Positions 1 to 7,784 of a DNA stretch of 64,000 nt are shown piece after piece (the stretch's first letter is position 1; each line of letters begins with the position of its first letter). The position numbers and the translations under genes are program-made. Under the pieces are notes generated by a model that ran no database searches, was not told where the DNA came from, and worked only from the letters and a program-made list of their open reading frames with translations. Origin of the DNA: Muribaculaceae bacterium (GTDB lineage Bacteria > Bacteroidota > Bacteroidia > Bacteroidales > Muribaculaceae); the NCBI GenBank assembly GCA_022509085.1, contig JAFLTW010000003.1, forward strand, positions 124,001-188,000, in the 5' to 3' direction.

Positions 1-1
1 T

Positions 2-919
2 ATGGCAAGTAAAGTAAGAGTTTACGGTAAAGCTCAAAACCGCACTTCTTTAGGCATTATGCATGCCTATATGGTGATGTTCCCCCATGCAACACTCGAA
101 GACCTTCGTAAAGCTTTCCCAAATGAGCTGGCCCCGGACAACGGTACTGGCCAAATTTTTATCCTCGCAAATGAAAAAGGCACCACTGCTGACTGGGACG
201 GATATTTTAAGGCTGATGATGAGGTCCTTACAACCGGCGACGGCAAAAAGGTTGCTGTCAACAAGATGTGGACCAAAAAATCATTTGAAAATCTGGTTCG
301 CCATGCCGGTCAGTATGATATCGAGGTTGCGCAGTTCGATCCGGCAGAAAAAGGTTTCGGCAAGAAAGGCTCATTCGCACTTGAATATCTTAACGGATAT
401 GTACCTCCGGTCGCCGGCAGGAAGAAAGGGCTTCCCTGGTGGCTTTGGCTACTGCTGGCGCTCATAGTAGCCGGTGTAGTGGTGGCCCTCTGCCTCCCCA
501 GAGGAGAAAAGGTTATAGAAAAGGAAGTGGTAGTGGAGAAAGAGGTTGTTGTGCGCGATACGGTCTATGTTCAGCAGATTGAAGACATTGAAAAGAATTT
601 CAATGCTGCACAATTTGAACAAGGTAAAGCCGACCTTAACGATGACGCCAAACTGGCCCTTCACGATCTTGCAAAGGTGCTCAACCAGAACCCTGAACTG
701 AAACTTAAAATAGAAGGTCATACTTCTTCAGAGGGTGATGATGCTACTAATCAGAAGCTTTCAGAAGCCAGGGCTCAAGCCGCTGTTGATTTCTTGGTTA
801 ATAAAGAGGGAATTGACAAATCAAGGCTTGAAGCAAAAGGTATGGGATCTTCTCAACCCATTGACCCTGACAATCTTGACGCAAATCGAAGAACCGAATT
901 CGTTGTTATAGATGAGTAA
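2..919 (+). CDS. OmpA-domain inner-membrane-anchored protein with unknown cytosolic N-terminal domain
   Basis: This 305-residue protein starts at the first ATG of the window, so its promoter lies outside. Residues 1 to about 135 form a soluble domain I cannot assign. A strong membrane helix follows (about 143-166, starting GLPWWLWLLL), then a Glu/Lys/Val-rich stretch likely to be coiled (VIEKEVVVEKEVVV), then an OmpA/MotB-like peptidoglycan-binding domain with the IEGHTSSEG and NRRTEFVV motifs. There is no signal peptide. The inferred topology is N-in, with the OmpA domain in the periplasm gripping the cell wall, as in MotB-like anchors. It overlaps the next gene by 8 bases. The OmpA part is certain; the system role is unknown. 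ZorB-like proteins have a related layout, but no ZorA-like partner is present. Confidence 0.85.
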   Translation: MASKVRVYGKAQNRTSLGIMHAYMVMFPHATLEDLRKAFPNELAPDNGTGQIFILANEKGTTADWDGYFKADDEVLTTGDGKKVAVNKMWTKKSFENLVRHAGQYDIEVAQFDPAEKGFGKKGSFALEYLNGYVPPVAGRKKGLPWWLWLLLALIVAGVVVALCLPRGEKVIEKEVVVEKEVVVRDTVYVQQIEDIEKNFNAAQFEQGKADLNDDAKLALHDLAKVLNQNPELKLKIEGHTSSEGDDATNQKLSEARAQAAVDFLVNKEGIDKSRLEAKGMGSSQPIDPDNLDANRRTEFVVIDE

Positions 920-1160
920 TAAAGCATATTATCAGAAGCAAATAATAGATTTACGCGCTCGTATTGCTCGCGAAAAGGAAGTAATGAAGCGTGATAATGA
1001 ATCTTATGCCCGAATGATAAAAAGTGCTTCTTCTCCTTCAAGCAAAGCAACTTATCGTAAGAGTAAGATTGATAGGGCTGAATCTCACAAAAGAGAAATC
1101 GCGAGACTGCAAACTCAGATAGCGCAGGCCCAGCTAAACAAAGCTAAAGCACCTAAATAA
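912..1160 (+). CDS. small charged coiled-coil protein
   Basis: The 82-residue product is rich in Lys, Arg, Glu and Gln, with long heptad-like stretches (residues about 8-30 and 50-78), and is predicted to be an alpha-helical coiled coil without signal peptide or membrane helix. Its start overlaps the end of the OmpA-type gene by 8 bases, which points to translational coupling and a common complex. No family was recognised. A helical hairpin that binds the cytosolic domain of the upstream protein is possible but is only inference. Confidence 0.7.
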   Translation: MSNKAYYQKQIIDLRARIAREKEVMKRDNESYARMIKSASSPSSKATYRKSKIDRAESHKREIARLQTQIAQAQLNKAKAPK

Positions 1161-1184
1161 TATTAACCCGTAAAATTTATTATT

Positions 1185-1499
1185 ATGGCAGATTTCAAAA
1201 TCGATGGCCGCATGAAAGTAAAAGGCCTCAAAGACAAATTTAAAGAAACCTTCGGACTTACACTCCGCGTGTACACAACCGTTAATTGCAAGCAGCCTGC
1301 CAAAGATGATGCAACTCTTGCATCAATCCGCGCGGAAGGCGCAAAAGGCGGAGAAATCGTAGTTGGTTCAAACCGTAAGGTTGGCAGCTTTGAGAAAATG
1401 GTTGCCGATGCTTATGGTATCGGTGTGCAGGTAGCCAATGCGGCAAACACCAAACTCAGCAACGACGACGATACTCTCGCAGCTGCAGCCAAGAAATAA
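1185..1499 (+). CDS. small protein with two copies of a repeated 50-60 residue domain
   Basis: The 104-residue soluble protein consists of two tandem copies of one motif. Copy 1 is about residues 3-55 (FKIDGRMKVKGLKDKFKETF, then TLASIRAEGAKGG). Copy 2 is about 56-104 (EIVVGSNRKVGSFEKMVADA, then DDTLAAAAKK). The pattern 'beta strand, G-N-x-K-[VI], K-x-F, aromatic/Gly-Leu, short strand, D-x-TLA-x-x-R' recurs twice in the protein at 4676-5200. No named family was recognised. It lies 24 bases behind the coiled-coil gene and ahead of a strong terminator, so it closes the first transcription unit. Confidence 0.75.
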   Translation: MADFKIDGRMKVKGLKDKFKETFGLTLRVYTTVNCKQPAKDDATLASIRAEGAKGGEIVVGSNRKVGSFEKMVADAYGIGVQVANAANTKLSNDDDTLAAAAKK

Positions 1500-1512
1500 A
1501 TTTGATTATAGT

Positions 1513-1552
1513 AGGGTCGTTGTTGCCTTGTCTTATACAACGACCCTTCTTT
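1513..1552 (+). terminator. rho-independent terminator
   Basis: An 11-base perfect stem (AGGGTCGTTGT at 1513-1523 pairs with ACAACGACCCT at 1537-1547) has a 13-base loop and is followed by TCTTT. It sits 13 bases after the repeat-domain gene and separates it from the lipoprotein operon. Confidence 0.8.
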
Positions 1553-1676
1553 AATTCACCCTTGAGGGAGTGATAAACATCTATTTAAGTAGGTGAGATC
1601 CAAAATAACCCCTGGAGAAAAAGAGGGCAAAAAACCTAAATCATAAGGGGCGATACCGTTTAATCATCTTTTCTCT

Positions 1677-2690
1677 ATGAGATTTATACGTAATTCATTT
1701 CTATTTGCTTTAATGATACTGGTTGTCGGATGTTCAAAAACCGGCAATCGGTCTCTTGCGGACAAATCCGAGGGGAGTATCGAGGACTATGAAATGCAGT
1801 CTGTGAATGCTGTCGAACAGGCCAGACCTACGATTATGGTAATTCCAAGCGATATCCTCATGAAACGATATGGAGCCCTTAAAACGCAAAAGATTAATGG
1901 CGTAAACACTAATATTTATGATTACAATAAATATCTGTTGGCCAACAATGATAATAAAGCCCTCCTTTCTGTAATTACTGAGAATTTTGTGGACCAAAAT
2001 TATCCAGTTCAGGATTTTGAACAGACCCTCAAACAACTTCGCAATAACGAAATATTAGATGAAGCCGACGGTATAGGGAAAGATACAAAAACCATTCTTC
2101 TTACCACTGCCCAACCGGACTTGATAATAGAACTTGACTACGCTGCCAGGATGAATATGCGTGGGAATATGAATTCTACGTATAGCTACACTTTGAATGT
2201 CATAGACCCTTATACCAATAATGTTATTGCTACCTCCACACAATCTGATTTAAAAGGCGACAACGTGCTTGATGCTTTGTCAAAACCCATGAAAAATAAT
2301 TTGGCTAAGATTAATCATGATATTGTTAAATCATTTAGCGAAATTAGCGAAAGAGGACGTAACATCACAGTTCGTATCAATATAGCCAAGGATTGTCCGT
2401 TTAACCTTGATAATAGATCTATCACGGGAAAAACCTACGCCGATTGGATAGTTGATTATGTCAAGACGCATACCGTAAAAGGGGCATATAAGCTTGAGCG
2501 TAACACTGCCAAAGAATTGTACTTCGTTAATTGCCGTATAAAGCTCCTTAATGATGACAATACCCAATACGGCGTTTATGACTGGGCTCGGGATATGTCC
2601 GATTCATTATATAAAAATCTCGGCGTGGAAAGCACCAACAAGGCTCAAGGTCTTGGAGAAGTAGTAATAACCATCAATGGCTTGAAATGA
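1677..2690 (+). CDS. lipoprotein, DUF6175-like
   Basis: The 337-residue product has a lipoprotein signal (lipobox VVGC, Cys at about 19) and a body resembling the DUF6175 family. It opens with PTIMVIPSDILMKRYG, has a middle segment DLIIELDYAARMNMRGN followed by YSYTLNVIDPYTNNVIATST, and ends with an 'LGEVVITI' strand. The same order of motifs is seen in the protein at 42931-43884 (LMILPSDNWCTQRYF, SDIVIQLWWNFTK, FTLEAFDAYTNKRIATATG, IIRGLGEAILILG), so the two are paralogues. The function of the family is unknown and an envelope location is inferred. The gene overlaps the next lipoprotein gene by 4 bases. Its upstream gap contains the preceding terminator but no clear consensus promoter. Confidence 0.8.
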   Translation: MRFIRNSFLFALMILVVGCSKTGNRSLADKSEGSIEDYEMQSVNAVEQARPTIMVIPSDILMKRYGALKTQKINGVNTNIYDYNKYLLANNDNKALLSVITENFVDQNYPVQDFEQTLKQLRNNEILDEADGIGKDTKTILLTTAQPDLIIELDYAARMNMRGNMNSTYSYTLNVIDPYTNNVIATSTQSDLKGDNVLDALSKPMKNNLAKINHDIVKSFSEISERGRNITVRINIAKDCPFNLDNRSITGKTYADWIVDYVKTHTVKGAYKLERNTAKELYFVNCRIKLLNDDNTQYGVYDWARDMSDSLYKNLGVESTNKAQGLGEVVITINGLK

Positions 2691-3868
2691 TGAAAACCAA
2701 CATCTTGTTTGCCGGCTCGTTGTTAATTATATCCTTCCTGGTGTCAAACTGCGGCAATACATCAAAGGATGGATTTAACCCCAAAGACCGAACATCGGTC
2801 AATTTAAGTGACGCCGACAAAGACCGAGCGATTGAAGAATTAAAGCAATCAACGGTAATAAATATCGATACTTTACTTTATTCCAATAACGTGAAAATGT
2901 CGGTTCTGCCTCCGCTTTCTGATAAACTGACAGATGGGCAGACGGAAATTATAGGGGTAAAGATGCTGCAAATGCTATGTGAAAACGGGATTGGGGGAAT
3001 GAACAACGTTCCCGGATTCGCTTTGACGGCCACCATTACCACTTCATCCACGAAAGCCATGGCAGGTGCCCCTACGAAATTCCTTGTCGAATATGATGTC
3101 AATTATTCAGTCATCAACACTGTAACAGGTGAAGTATATGCCACCGCTGTGCAAAAAATATCCGGGGCCGGATCTTCAGAAGAACAGGCATCCAATGAAG
3201 CGATAAGGCTGATTGCCTCGAATAATGATATTGCTAAAATGCTTAGGACCGCTTCAAATAGAATCATAAGTTGGTTTAATGACAATTTAAGCACTTTTAA
3301 GGCACAAGTGTCAAAGGCTGAAGCAAACAACGATTATGCATTGGCTCTTGCATTGCTCCAGTCGGTACCGCAGCAGGCATCATCTGCATTTTCATATGCT
3401 GAAAGTCGCAGAGCTGACATTGAGACAAAACTTATGCGACAGATTGCAAATTCCGAATTAGTGGCTATGAAACAAGCCATCATCGACTCTAACAATAAGC
3501 CATCCACAGAAGTATATGCGCACTTCAGCCTGATTCCTCCTTCATCCCCTTACTACAAAGAAGCAACTGCAGCTTTAACAAAGTATGAGAAAGATGTGGA
3601 GACAAAAAGAGCGAGCGAAAACGCGCAACTACAAGCCAATCTTGAGGCAGACCGGAAGCAACAAATGGAGCTTGCCAAAATGGAAACCAGTCGTATTATG
3701 GCTAAATATACCGCTCAGGCCTCTGAGCAAGCCATTCGTCTTCATTTAAGTCAAAATTCAGCCGGAGGAGGTTTCTGGAAAAATCTTGGAGCGCGGATTA
3801 TTGGAGCCATAGACGGAACAAACTGGCAATACCGCGTTAAAGATAAACCGTATACTGAAGACTTGTAA
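2687..3868 (+). CDS. lipoprotein of the DUF6175-associated cassette
   Basis: The 393-residue protein has a signal peptide and lipobox (FLVSNC, Cys about 22). The first half is a mixed alpha/beta domain (about 40-190) carrying 'MLCENGIGG' and 'EVYATAVQKISGAGSSEEQA'. The second half is helical and repeat-like (about 200-310, 'YALALALLQSVPQQASSAF'), followed by a Glu/Lys/Met-rich coiled coil (about 310-350). The protein at 41963-42934 has the same plan (MTQNGIGNLEY; IFASATFDLKGIGTNEHKAW; EYDEAISLLVSVPAIC; charged helical tail), so the two are paralogues. In both places the gene overlaps its DUF6175-like neighbour by 4 bases, which suggests that the two products act together in the periplasm or at the outer membrane. 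Confidence 0.75.
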   Translation: MMKTNILFAGSLLIISFLVSNCGNTSKDGFNPKDRTSVNLSDADKDRAIEELKQSTVINIDTLLYSNNVKMSVLPPLSDKLTDGQTEIIGVKMLQMLCENGIGGMNNVPGFALTATITTSSTKAMAGAPTKFLVEYDVNYSVINTVTGEVYATAVQKISGAGSSEEQASNEAIRLIASNNDIAKMLRTASNRIISWFNDNLSTFKAQVSKAEANNDYALALALLQSVPQQASSAFSYAESRRADIETKLMRQIANSELVAMKQAIIDSNNKPSTEVYAHFSLIPPSSPYYKEATAALTKYEKDVETKRASENAQLQANLEADRKQQMELAKMETSRIMAKYTAQASEQAIRLHLSQNSAGGGFWKNLGARIIGAIDGTNWQYRVKDKPYTEDL

Positions 3869-3881
3869 CAACTTACATCTC

Positions 3882-4490
3882 ATGAAAAATTGGGTTTGGA
3901 TAATCGTAGGGATCATAGCGATTGGTGCAATTATGGACCAGTGCTCCTGTAGTCGTGAAGAAAATTCTCCAAAAGCCTATATTAATGCCGTCAATGATAA
4001 TGACTTTGAAAAGGCCCATAAGATCTTAGACAATCTCTATGCAAACTACTTGCAGTATCCTGATGGTGAGACTTCTTCTCAAAAATATTGGACTGCGGCA
4101 GAATATATCTATAAAGCCGAAATGCAATGGCTACTTCCTCAACACGACACCGAAGCCGACAGACGATTAATCTACACCCTTGACGCCTTTAATCCTGTTG
4201 GATTAGAGCCTGTCGGGAACTACGCTTATGGTCTGAGTGAGCATATTAATAAATACAAGCAATTCAATGGATATTGCAGATTTGCCGAAGAATACAATAA
4301 GCTGTGTATTGAATTAATTAAAATTTCCCTTAGAAACGACAACCTTCCATTAGCGGAGCTTACCTTGAGCACAATGAAAAATTGCTATATCAAAGAAAAT
4401 GAAGATAATACATATAAGTATATTCCAAATAATTCTGACAAAGAAAGAGCATTGCAATTGATTAATAACTATAAAGAAGAGAATATATGA
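3882..4490 (+). CDS. predicted membrane-anchored or lipid-anchored helical protein
   Basis: The 202-residue product begins with a hydrophobic segment (WVWIIVGIIAIGAIMDQC) that could be a signal anchor or an atypical lipobox. The rest is helical, with TPR-like character (DNDFEKAHKILDNLYANYL; AEEYNKLCIELIKISL). No family was recognised. It starts 13 bases after the preceding lipoprotein gene, and its stop overlaps the start of the 54-residue gene (ATGA), so it belongs to the same operon. Confidence 0.65.
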   Translation: MKNWVWIIVGIIAIGAIMDQCSCSREENSPKAYINAVNDNDFEKAHKILDNLYANYLQYPDGETSSQKYWTAAEYIYKAEMQWLLPQHDTEADRRLIYTLDAFNPVGLEPVGNYAYGLSEHINKYKQFNGYCRFAEEYNKLCIELIKISLRNDNLPLAELTLSTMKNCYIKENEDNTYKYIPNNSDKERALQLINNYKEENI

Positions 4491-4651
4491 AAGTCCCCGG
4501 ATTATCTTTTTCACTTAAACGGGCAGTTGGCGTTTCTGCTGCCAAACAGAATATCGCTCGAAAAACCGGAATTCCACTTACAAAGGGAGGACTGGAACGA
4601 AAAGTAGGTCGCGCTGTAATTAATGCCGTAATCGGTAAAAAGAAAAATTAA
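4487..4651 (+). CDS. 54-residue basic peptide
   Basis: This is a short gene whose ATG overlaps the preceding stop (ATGA at 4487-4490). It encodes a 54-residue, strongly basic product that begins MKVPGLSFSLKRAVGVSAAK, has IARKTGIPLTKGG in the middle and ends IGKKKN. It has no membrane segment. The tight overlap and good codon composition support translation. The high Lys/Arg content suggests binding to nucleic acid or to an acidic partner, but that is inference. Confidence 0.6.
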   Translation: MKVPGLSFSLKRAVGVSAAKQNIARKTGIPLTKGGLERKVGRAVINAVIGKKKN

Positions 4652-4675
4652 TGTCAAATTTCAAAATATAATGTT

Positions 4676-5200
4676 ATGGCTGTAACAAAGAAACCGACTA
4701 CTTCAAAGCCCGCGGCTAAAAAAACAACAGCCGCAAAACCGGTGGCTAAGAAAACCACCACGGCGGCAAAAAAGCCCACTACGGCTAAGACTGCGGCTAA
4801 AACTGCAACCGGAGAATTGTCAGTAACAGGGAACAAGAAGATTGGCACCCTTCAAAAGGAGTTTAACAAGAAATTTCCATATCTTCAATTAGGGCTGTTT
4901 TACAGCTATGCACGCCAGCAAGTCAAGAAGGGAGAATCTATCAGTCAGATTCCTGAAGACAAGACACTTGCCTCCGTAAGACGTGCAGACTCCGGTGGCG
5001 ATATATCTATTTCCGGAAACAAAAAGATTAAAACCATTGAAAAAGAGTTTGATACTGTCTTTGGACTATACTGTCAAGTTTGCTACTATGACAAAGAAGG
5101 TCGAGGCTATTACACATCCGGCTCTAATGATGAAAAGACTCTTTCGGCTTTTAATTCTGAATGCGAAAAGAACGGATGCAAAAAAGGCAAATACAGATAA
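4676..5200 (+). CDS. histone-like tail fused to two copies of the repeated domain
   Basis: The 174-residue protein has a low-complexity Lys/Ala/Thr/Pro tail at residues 1-45, like histone H1 or bacterial Hc1 tails. Two tandem copies of the domain also seen at 1185-1499 follow: about 46-108 (GELSVTGNKKIGTLQKEF, then KTLASVRRADSGG) and about 109-174 (DISISGNKKIKTIEKEFDTV, then EKTLSAFNSECEKNG). Pairing this domain twice with the same operon suggests a dedicated structural or adaptor role. The basic tail may contact nucleic acid or phospholipid. No function can be assigned. The gene lies 24 bases after the small basic peptide. Confidence 0.75.
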   Translation: MAVTKKPTTSKPAAKKTTAAKPVAKKTTTAAKKPTTAKTAAKTATGELSVTGNKKIGTLQKEFNKKFPYLQLGLFYSYARQQVKKGESISQIPEDKTLASVRRADSGGDISISGNKKIKTIEKEFDTVFGLYCQVCYYDKEGRGYYTSGSNDEKTLSAFNSECEKNGCKKGKYR

Positions 5201-5272
5201 TCCTTTTTATGGTTTGAAAGGTTAGTGTCATTCATTAACCTTTCATTTTTAACGAATTATATTTTTTCTTTA

Positions 5273-7006
5273 ATGAAAAATAGAATACAAGAATTTAAAC
5301 AAAATTTAGCCGCTGTATTCGATGATAATCTCCACACCAAGAAGTGGCATAATATTGTCGACTGGCTCATAATAGGATTGATTTTAGTCTCAACCGCTGA
5401 AATATTCATTTCTACGTTCGATATTGATCCTGAACTTAGGAAAATCTTATTGTGGGTCGATGCTTTTATTCTTGTTTTCTTCACAATAGAGGTAACACTT
5501 CGAATATGGGTTGCACCTCTTGTTAATCCTAAATATAAAGGGTGGAAAGGGCGTTTGAAATACTGTTTCTCTTTCCATGGTTTTATAGACATCGTCAGCA
5601 CCTACCCCTTTTATCTACAATGGCTTATTCCTTTTCCCATTCTCTGGTTGCGTGCATTCAGGACTTTCCGCGTGATTCGCCTGTTCCGTATCTCAAGGTA
5701 CATGAAATCATGGAAACTTCTTGAAAACACATTTAAAGAAAAGAAGCGGGAGTTAATCGTGTCAAGTCAATTCCTTATTGTTATTACACTTATTCTTTCT
5801 TTGATTCTATATTTTTGTGAACATGAAGCGCAACCGGAAAATTACGATAATGGCTTTTCCTCTGTATTGTGGGCATTTGGCCAATATATAGGAGATCCGG
5901 GCGGTTTTTCTGAAAATCCACCTATCACCGGATTCGGTAAGGCAATTGCCTGTATTGTAGGTCTGCTGGGCATAGCCATTGTAGCGGTCCCCGCAGGTAT
6001 TCTCGGTTCTGGTTTCACTGAGGCCATCGAACACGAACGGGACGATGAAAAGCTTAAGGCAAATCAGCAAAAACTACTTAATGTTTTTGATCGAAAACTC
6101 GATAGGCCAACGGGTTTTCAGGCTGTACCGTTTTTTAAAACCATTCCTTTTATTCAAGCACGTGTAAATATGTCGGAACAGGATATTTTTGATACCGTGG
6201 GTCAGACACCCGGCTTTAGAATCATTAATACTTCTTCTACAATACCCTTAGAACAACAATCTGTTGACCAACTGGCTGTTGAACACTTCCCGGTAAACAC
6301 TTCCTATGGGTGTCTTATTGACAGAGGATCCTCTGTCACAATTATTGCGTCCGGTTCTTTGGCCGATGCAGCTACCGGCATATTTTCTTTTTATGTAGCC
6401 TTATTTGGAGGATTCAATTTTATCAGTAGAGATTTGGGCCGGAAAAATCCCTATGTCTCAATGTATATTATAAATGACTATGATAATATCATTGAATCGG
6501 AGCGAGAATTCTTTCAAGACTTAAAGAAGTTATTAAACCGTGAAAATGCTTGGAGTTTTGATATTTTAGCTTCAAGTGGGGCATTGGAAAATGCCTTCGA
6601 TACGGAATTCCATTTTGGCATTGGAAATGCCAAAGGGGATGAGTCGTTTGGAGGAGATAATATTTTCGTTAAGGATATTACGAAATATAAAAACTTCTAT
6701 GATCATTTTTCCAAAATCATGAAAGATAAATTTGGCATTGGAACCGATAATGGGAAGTATCATTCTTACGCCAATCCAAAGATGTGGCCACGAATCATAG
6801 AAATGGAAAAAGATGTAAATTCAGTAATGTTGAGAGTTGCATGGAGTGTTATGCTGTGGAACGACAAACGTTTACTCATTGCCCGGACAATAGCTGAATG
6901 CATCAATAAGTATATTTTGGGAAAGGCAGATGTTGACGTGCCTGAATCGCTCAAGATTAAGGGCCTGGGTTTTAAAGGATATGATATCCCTAATTATAAA
7001 TTATGA
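5273..7006 (+). CDS. voltage-gated-type ion channel with atypical pore and large C-terminal domain
   Basis: The 577-residue protein has six N-terminal membrane helices arranged as in Kv channels. S1 is near 27-47 and S2 near 58-80. S4 is Arg-rich (RAFRTFRVIRLFRISRY), and S5 precedes a re-entrant pore and an S6 helix (AIVAVPAGILGSGF) that closely matches bacterial ion-transporter channels. The usual TVGYGD filter is absent; WAFGQYIGDPGGF stands in its place. The C-terminal 300 or so residues form a soluble domain I cannot assign. I chose ATG 5273 rather than the in-frame GTG at 5225 because channels of this kind begin just before S1 and the extra residues are not conserved-looking. The stop overlaps the peptidase gene (ATGA). 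Confidence 0.8.
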   Translation: MKNRIQEFKQNLAAVFDDNLHTKKWHNIVDWLIIGLILVSTAEIFISTFDIDPELRKILLWVDAFILVFFTIEVTLRIWVAPLVNPKYKGWKGRLKYCFSFHGFIDIVSTYPFYLQWLIPFPILWLRAFRTFRVIRLFRISRYMKSWKLLENTFKEKKRELIVSSQFLIVITLILSLILYFCEHEAQPENYDNGFSSVLWAFGQYIGDPGGFSENPPITGFGKAIACIVGLLGIAIVAVPAGILGSGFTEAIEHERDDEKLKANQQKLLNVFDRKLDRPTGFQAVPFFKTIPFIQARVNMSEQDIFDTVGQTPGFRIINTSSTIPLEQQSVDQLAVEHFPVNTSYGCLIDRGSSVTIIASGSLADAATGIFSFYVALFGGFNFISRDLGRKNPYVSMYIINDYDNIIESEREFFQDLKKLLNRENAWSFDILASSGALENAFDTEFHFGIGNAKGDESFGGDNIFVKDITKYKNFYDHFSKIMKDKFGIGTDNGKYHSYANPKMWPRIIEMEKDVNSVMLRVAWSVMLWNDKRLLIARTIAECINKYILGKADVDVPESLKIKGLGFKGYDIPNYKL

Positions 7007-7581
7007 ATGTATTGATTAGTGGGTTCGAGCCTTTTGGAAATCGAGAGGTCAATAATTCGTGGGAAGTGGCAAAACGATTTGAGGCATCCAATGAAATAGA
7101 TGTTTGCCGTGTTCCCGTGAGTTTCAGAAAATCCCATGATGTAATTATTGATGCCTTGAGGCGTAAAGAATATGATTTGGTGATATTGCTGGGTGAGACT
7201 GCGTTTACCAAAGACTATGTCCGTCTTGAAAGACTCGCCATAAACTACAAGGACTCTACCAAGCCTGACAATGATGGGTATATCGCCTGTGATGAAGAAC
7301 TTGTTAGAAATGCCCCTAAAGCGTATTTTTCCACGCTCCCCATAAAAAGGTTAACGGCTTACTTAAAGGAATTGGGACACAAGGTAAAAATCACCAATTC
7401 GGCGGGCACATTCGTTTGTAATAGTTTATATTATCATGTGCTACGATATCTTGAAGGAAACGGAAGTGACACGGCGGCTCTCTTTCTCCATCTCCCTGTT
7501 GAAACCGAAGTCGTTTCAATGAAGGAGATGGAAGACACGCTCGCGGCAATTCTTTCTTATTTTAATAAAAGTCCTTTTTAA
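7003..7581 (+). CDS. pcp: pyroglutamyl-peptidase I-like (peptidase C15)
   Basis: The 192-residue protein has the C15 fold signatures: GFEPFG at residues 7-12, LERLAIN with Glu76, AGTFVCN with Cys139, and FLHLP with His163. The Glu-Cys and Cys-His spacings (63 and 24) equal those of characterised enzymes (E81, C144, H168), so the triad is complete. The substrate loop normally reading GLAGGR is changed to GETAFTK, so the specificity may differ from removal of N-terminal pyroglutamate. Its start overlaps the channel stop by 4 bases, an unusual partner for a housekeeping peptidase, which suggests a role tied to the channel or to this operon. It would be cytosolic. Confidence 0.85.
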   Translation: MNVLISGFEPFGNREVNNSWEVAKRFEASNEIDVCRVPVSFRKSHDVIIDALRRKEYDLVILLGETAFTKDYVRLERLAINYKDSTKPDNDGYIACDEELVRNAPKAYFSTLPIKRLTAYLKELGHKVKITNSAGTFVCNSLYYHVLRYLEGNGSDTAALFLHLPVETEVVSMKEMEDTLAAILSYFNKSPF

Positions 7582-7637
7582 CTTTCCTGTAGTGTTTTCA
7601 TTAAACCTATGAGATAAAGCCTGTGAGATAAGGAACG

Positions 7638-7657
7638 AGGAGTCACGGCTCCTTTTA
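7638..7657 (+). terminator. weak terminator-like hairpin after pcp-like gene
   Basis: A 5-base stem (AGGAG, loop TCACGG, CTCCT) is followed by TTTAT. It lies 57 bases after the stop codon, in the 203-base gap before the cupin gene. The stem is short, so termination here is only plausible. Nothing else was recognised in the gap. Confidence 0.35.
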
Positions 7658-7784
7658 TGTGACTGAGAGTTTTGACGGGTGTTTTGGGTAATTGAACCGT
7701 AATAATGACAGGGGCGTTTAATATTTGATCGGGATACCCAATATCCGGAATCGATAAAATGACCAACTTAAATTTTTAATTACT

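Noticed and set aside
2-919. A Zorya-like defence system (ZorB-type OmpA protein).
   Set aside because: No ZorA-like motor protein or ZorC/D/E homologue is nearby, and the N-terminal domain and gene order are different.
5225-5272. A GTG start for the ion channel 16 codons upstream.
   Set aside because: The ATG at 5273 gives a typical short cytosolic N-terminus before S1, and the extra hydrophobic segment has no place in the channel plan.
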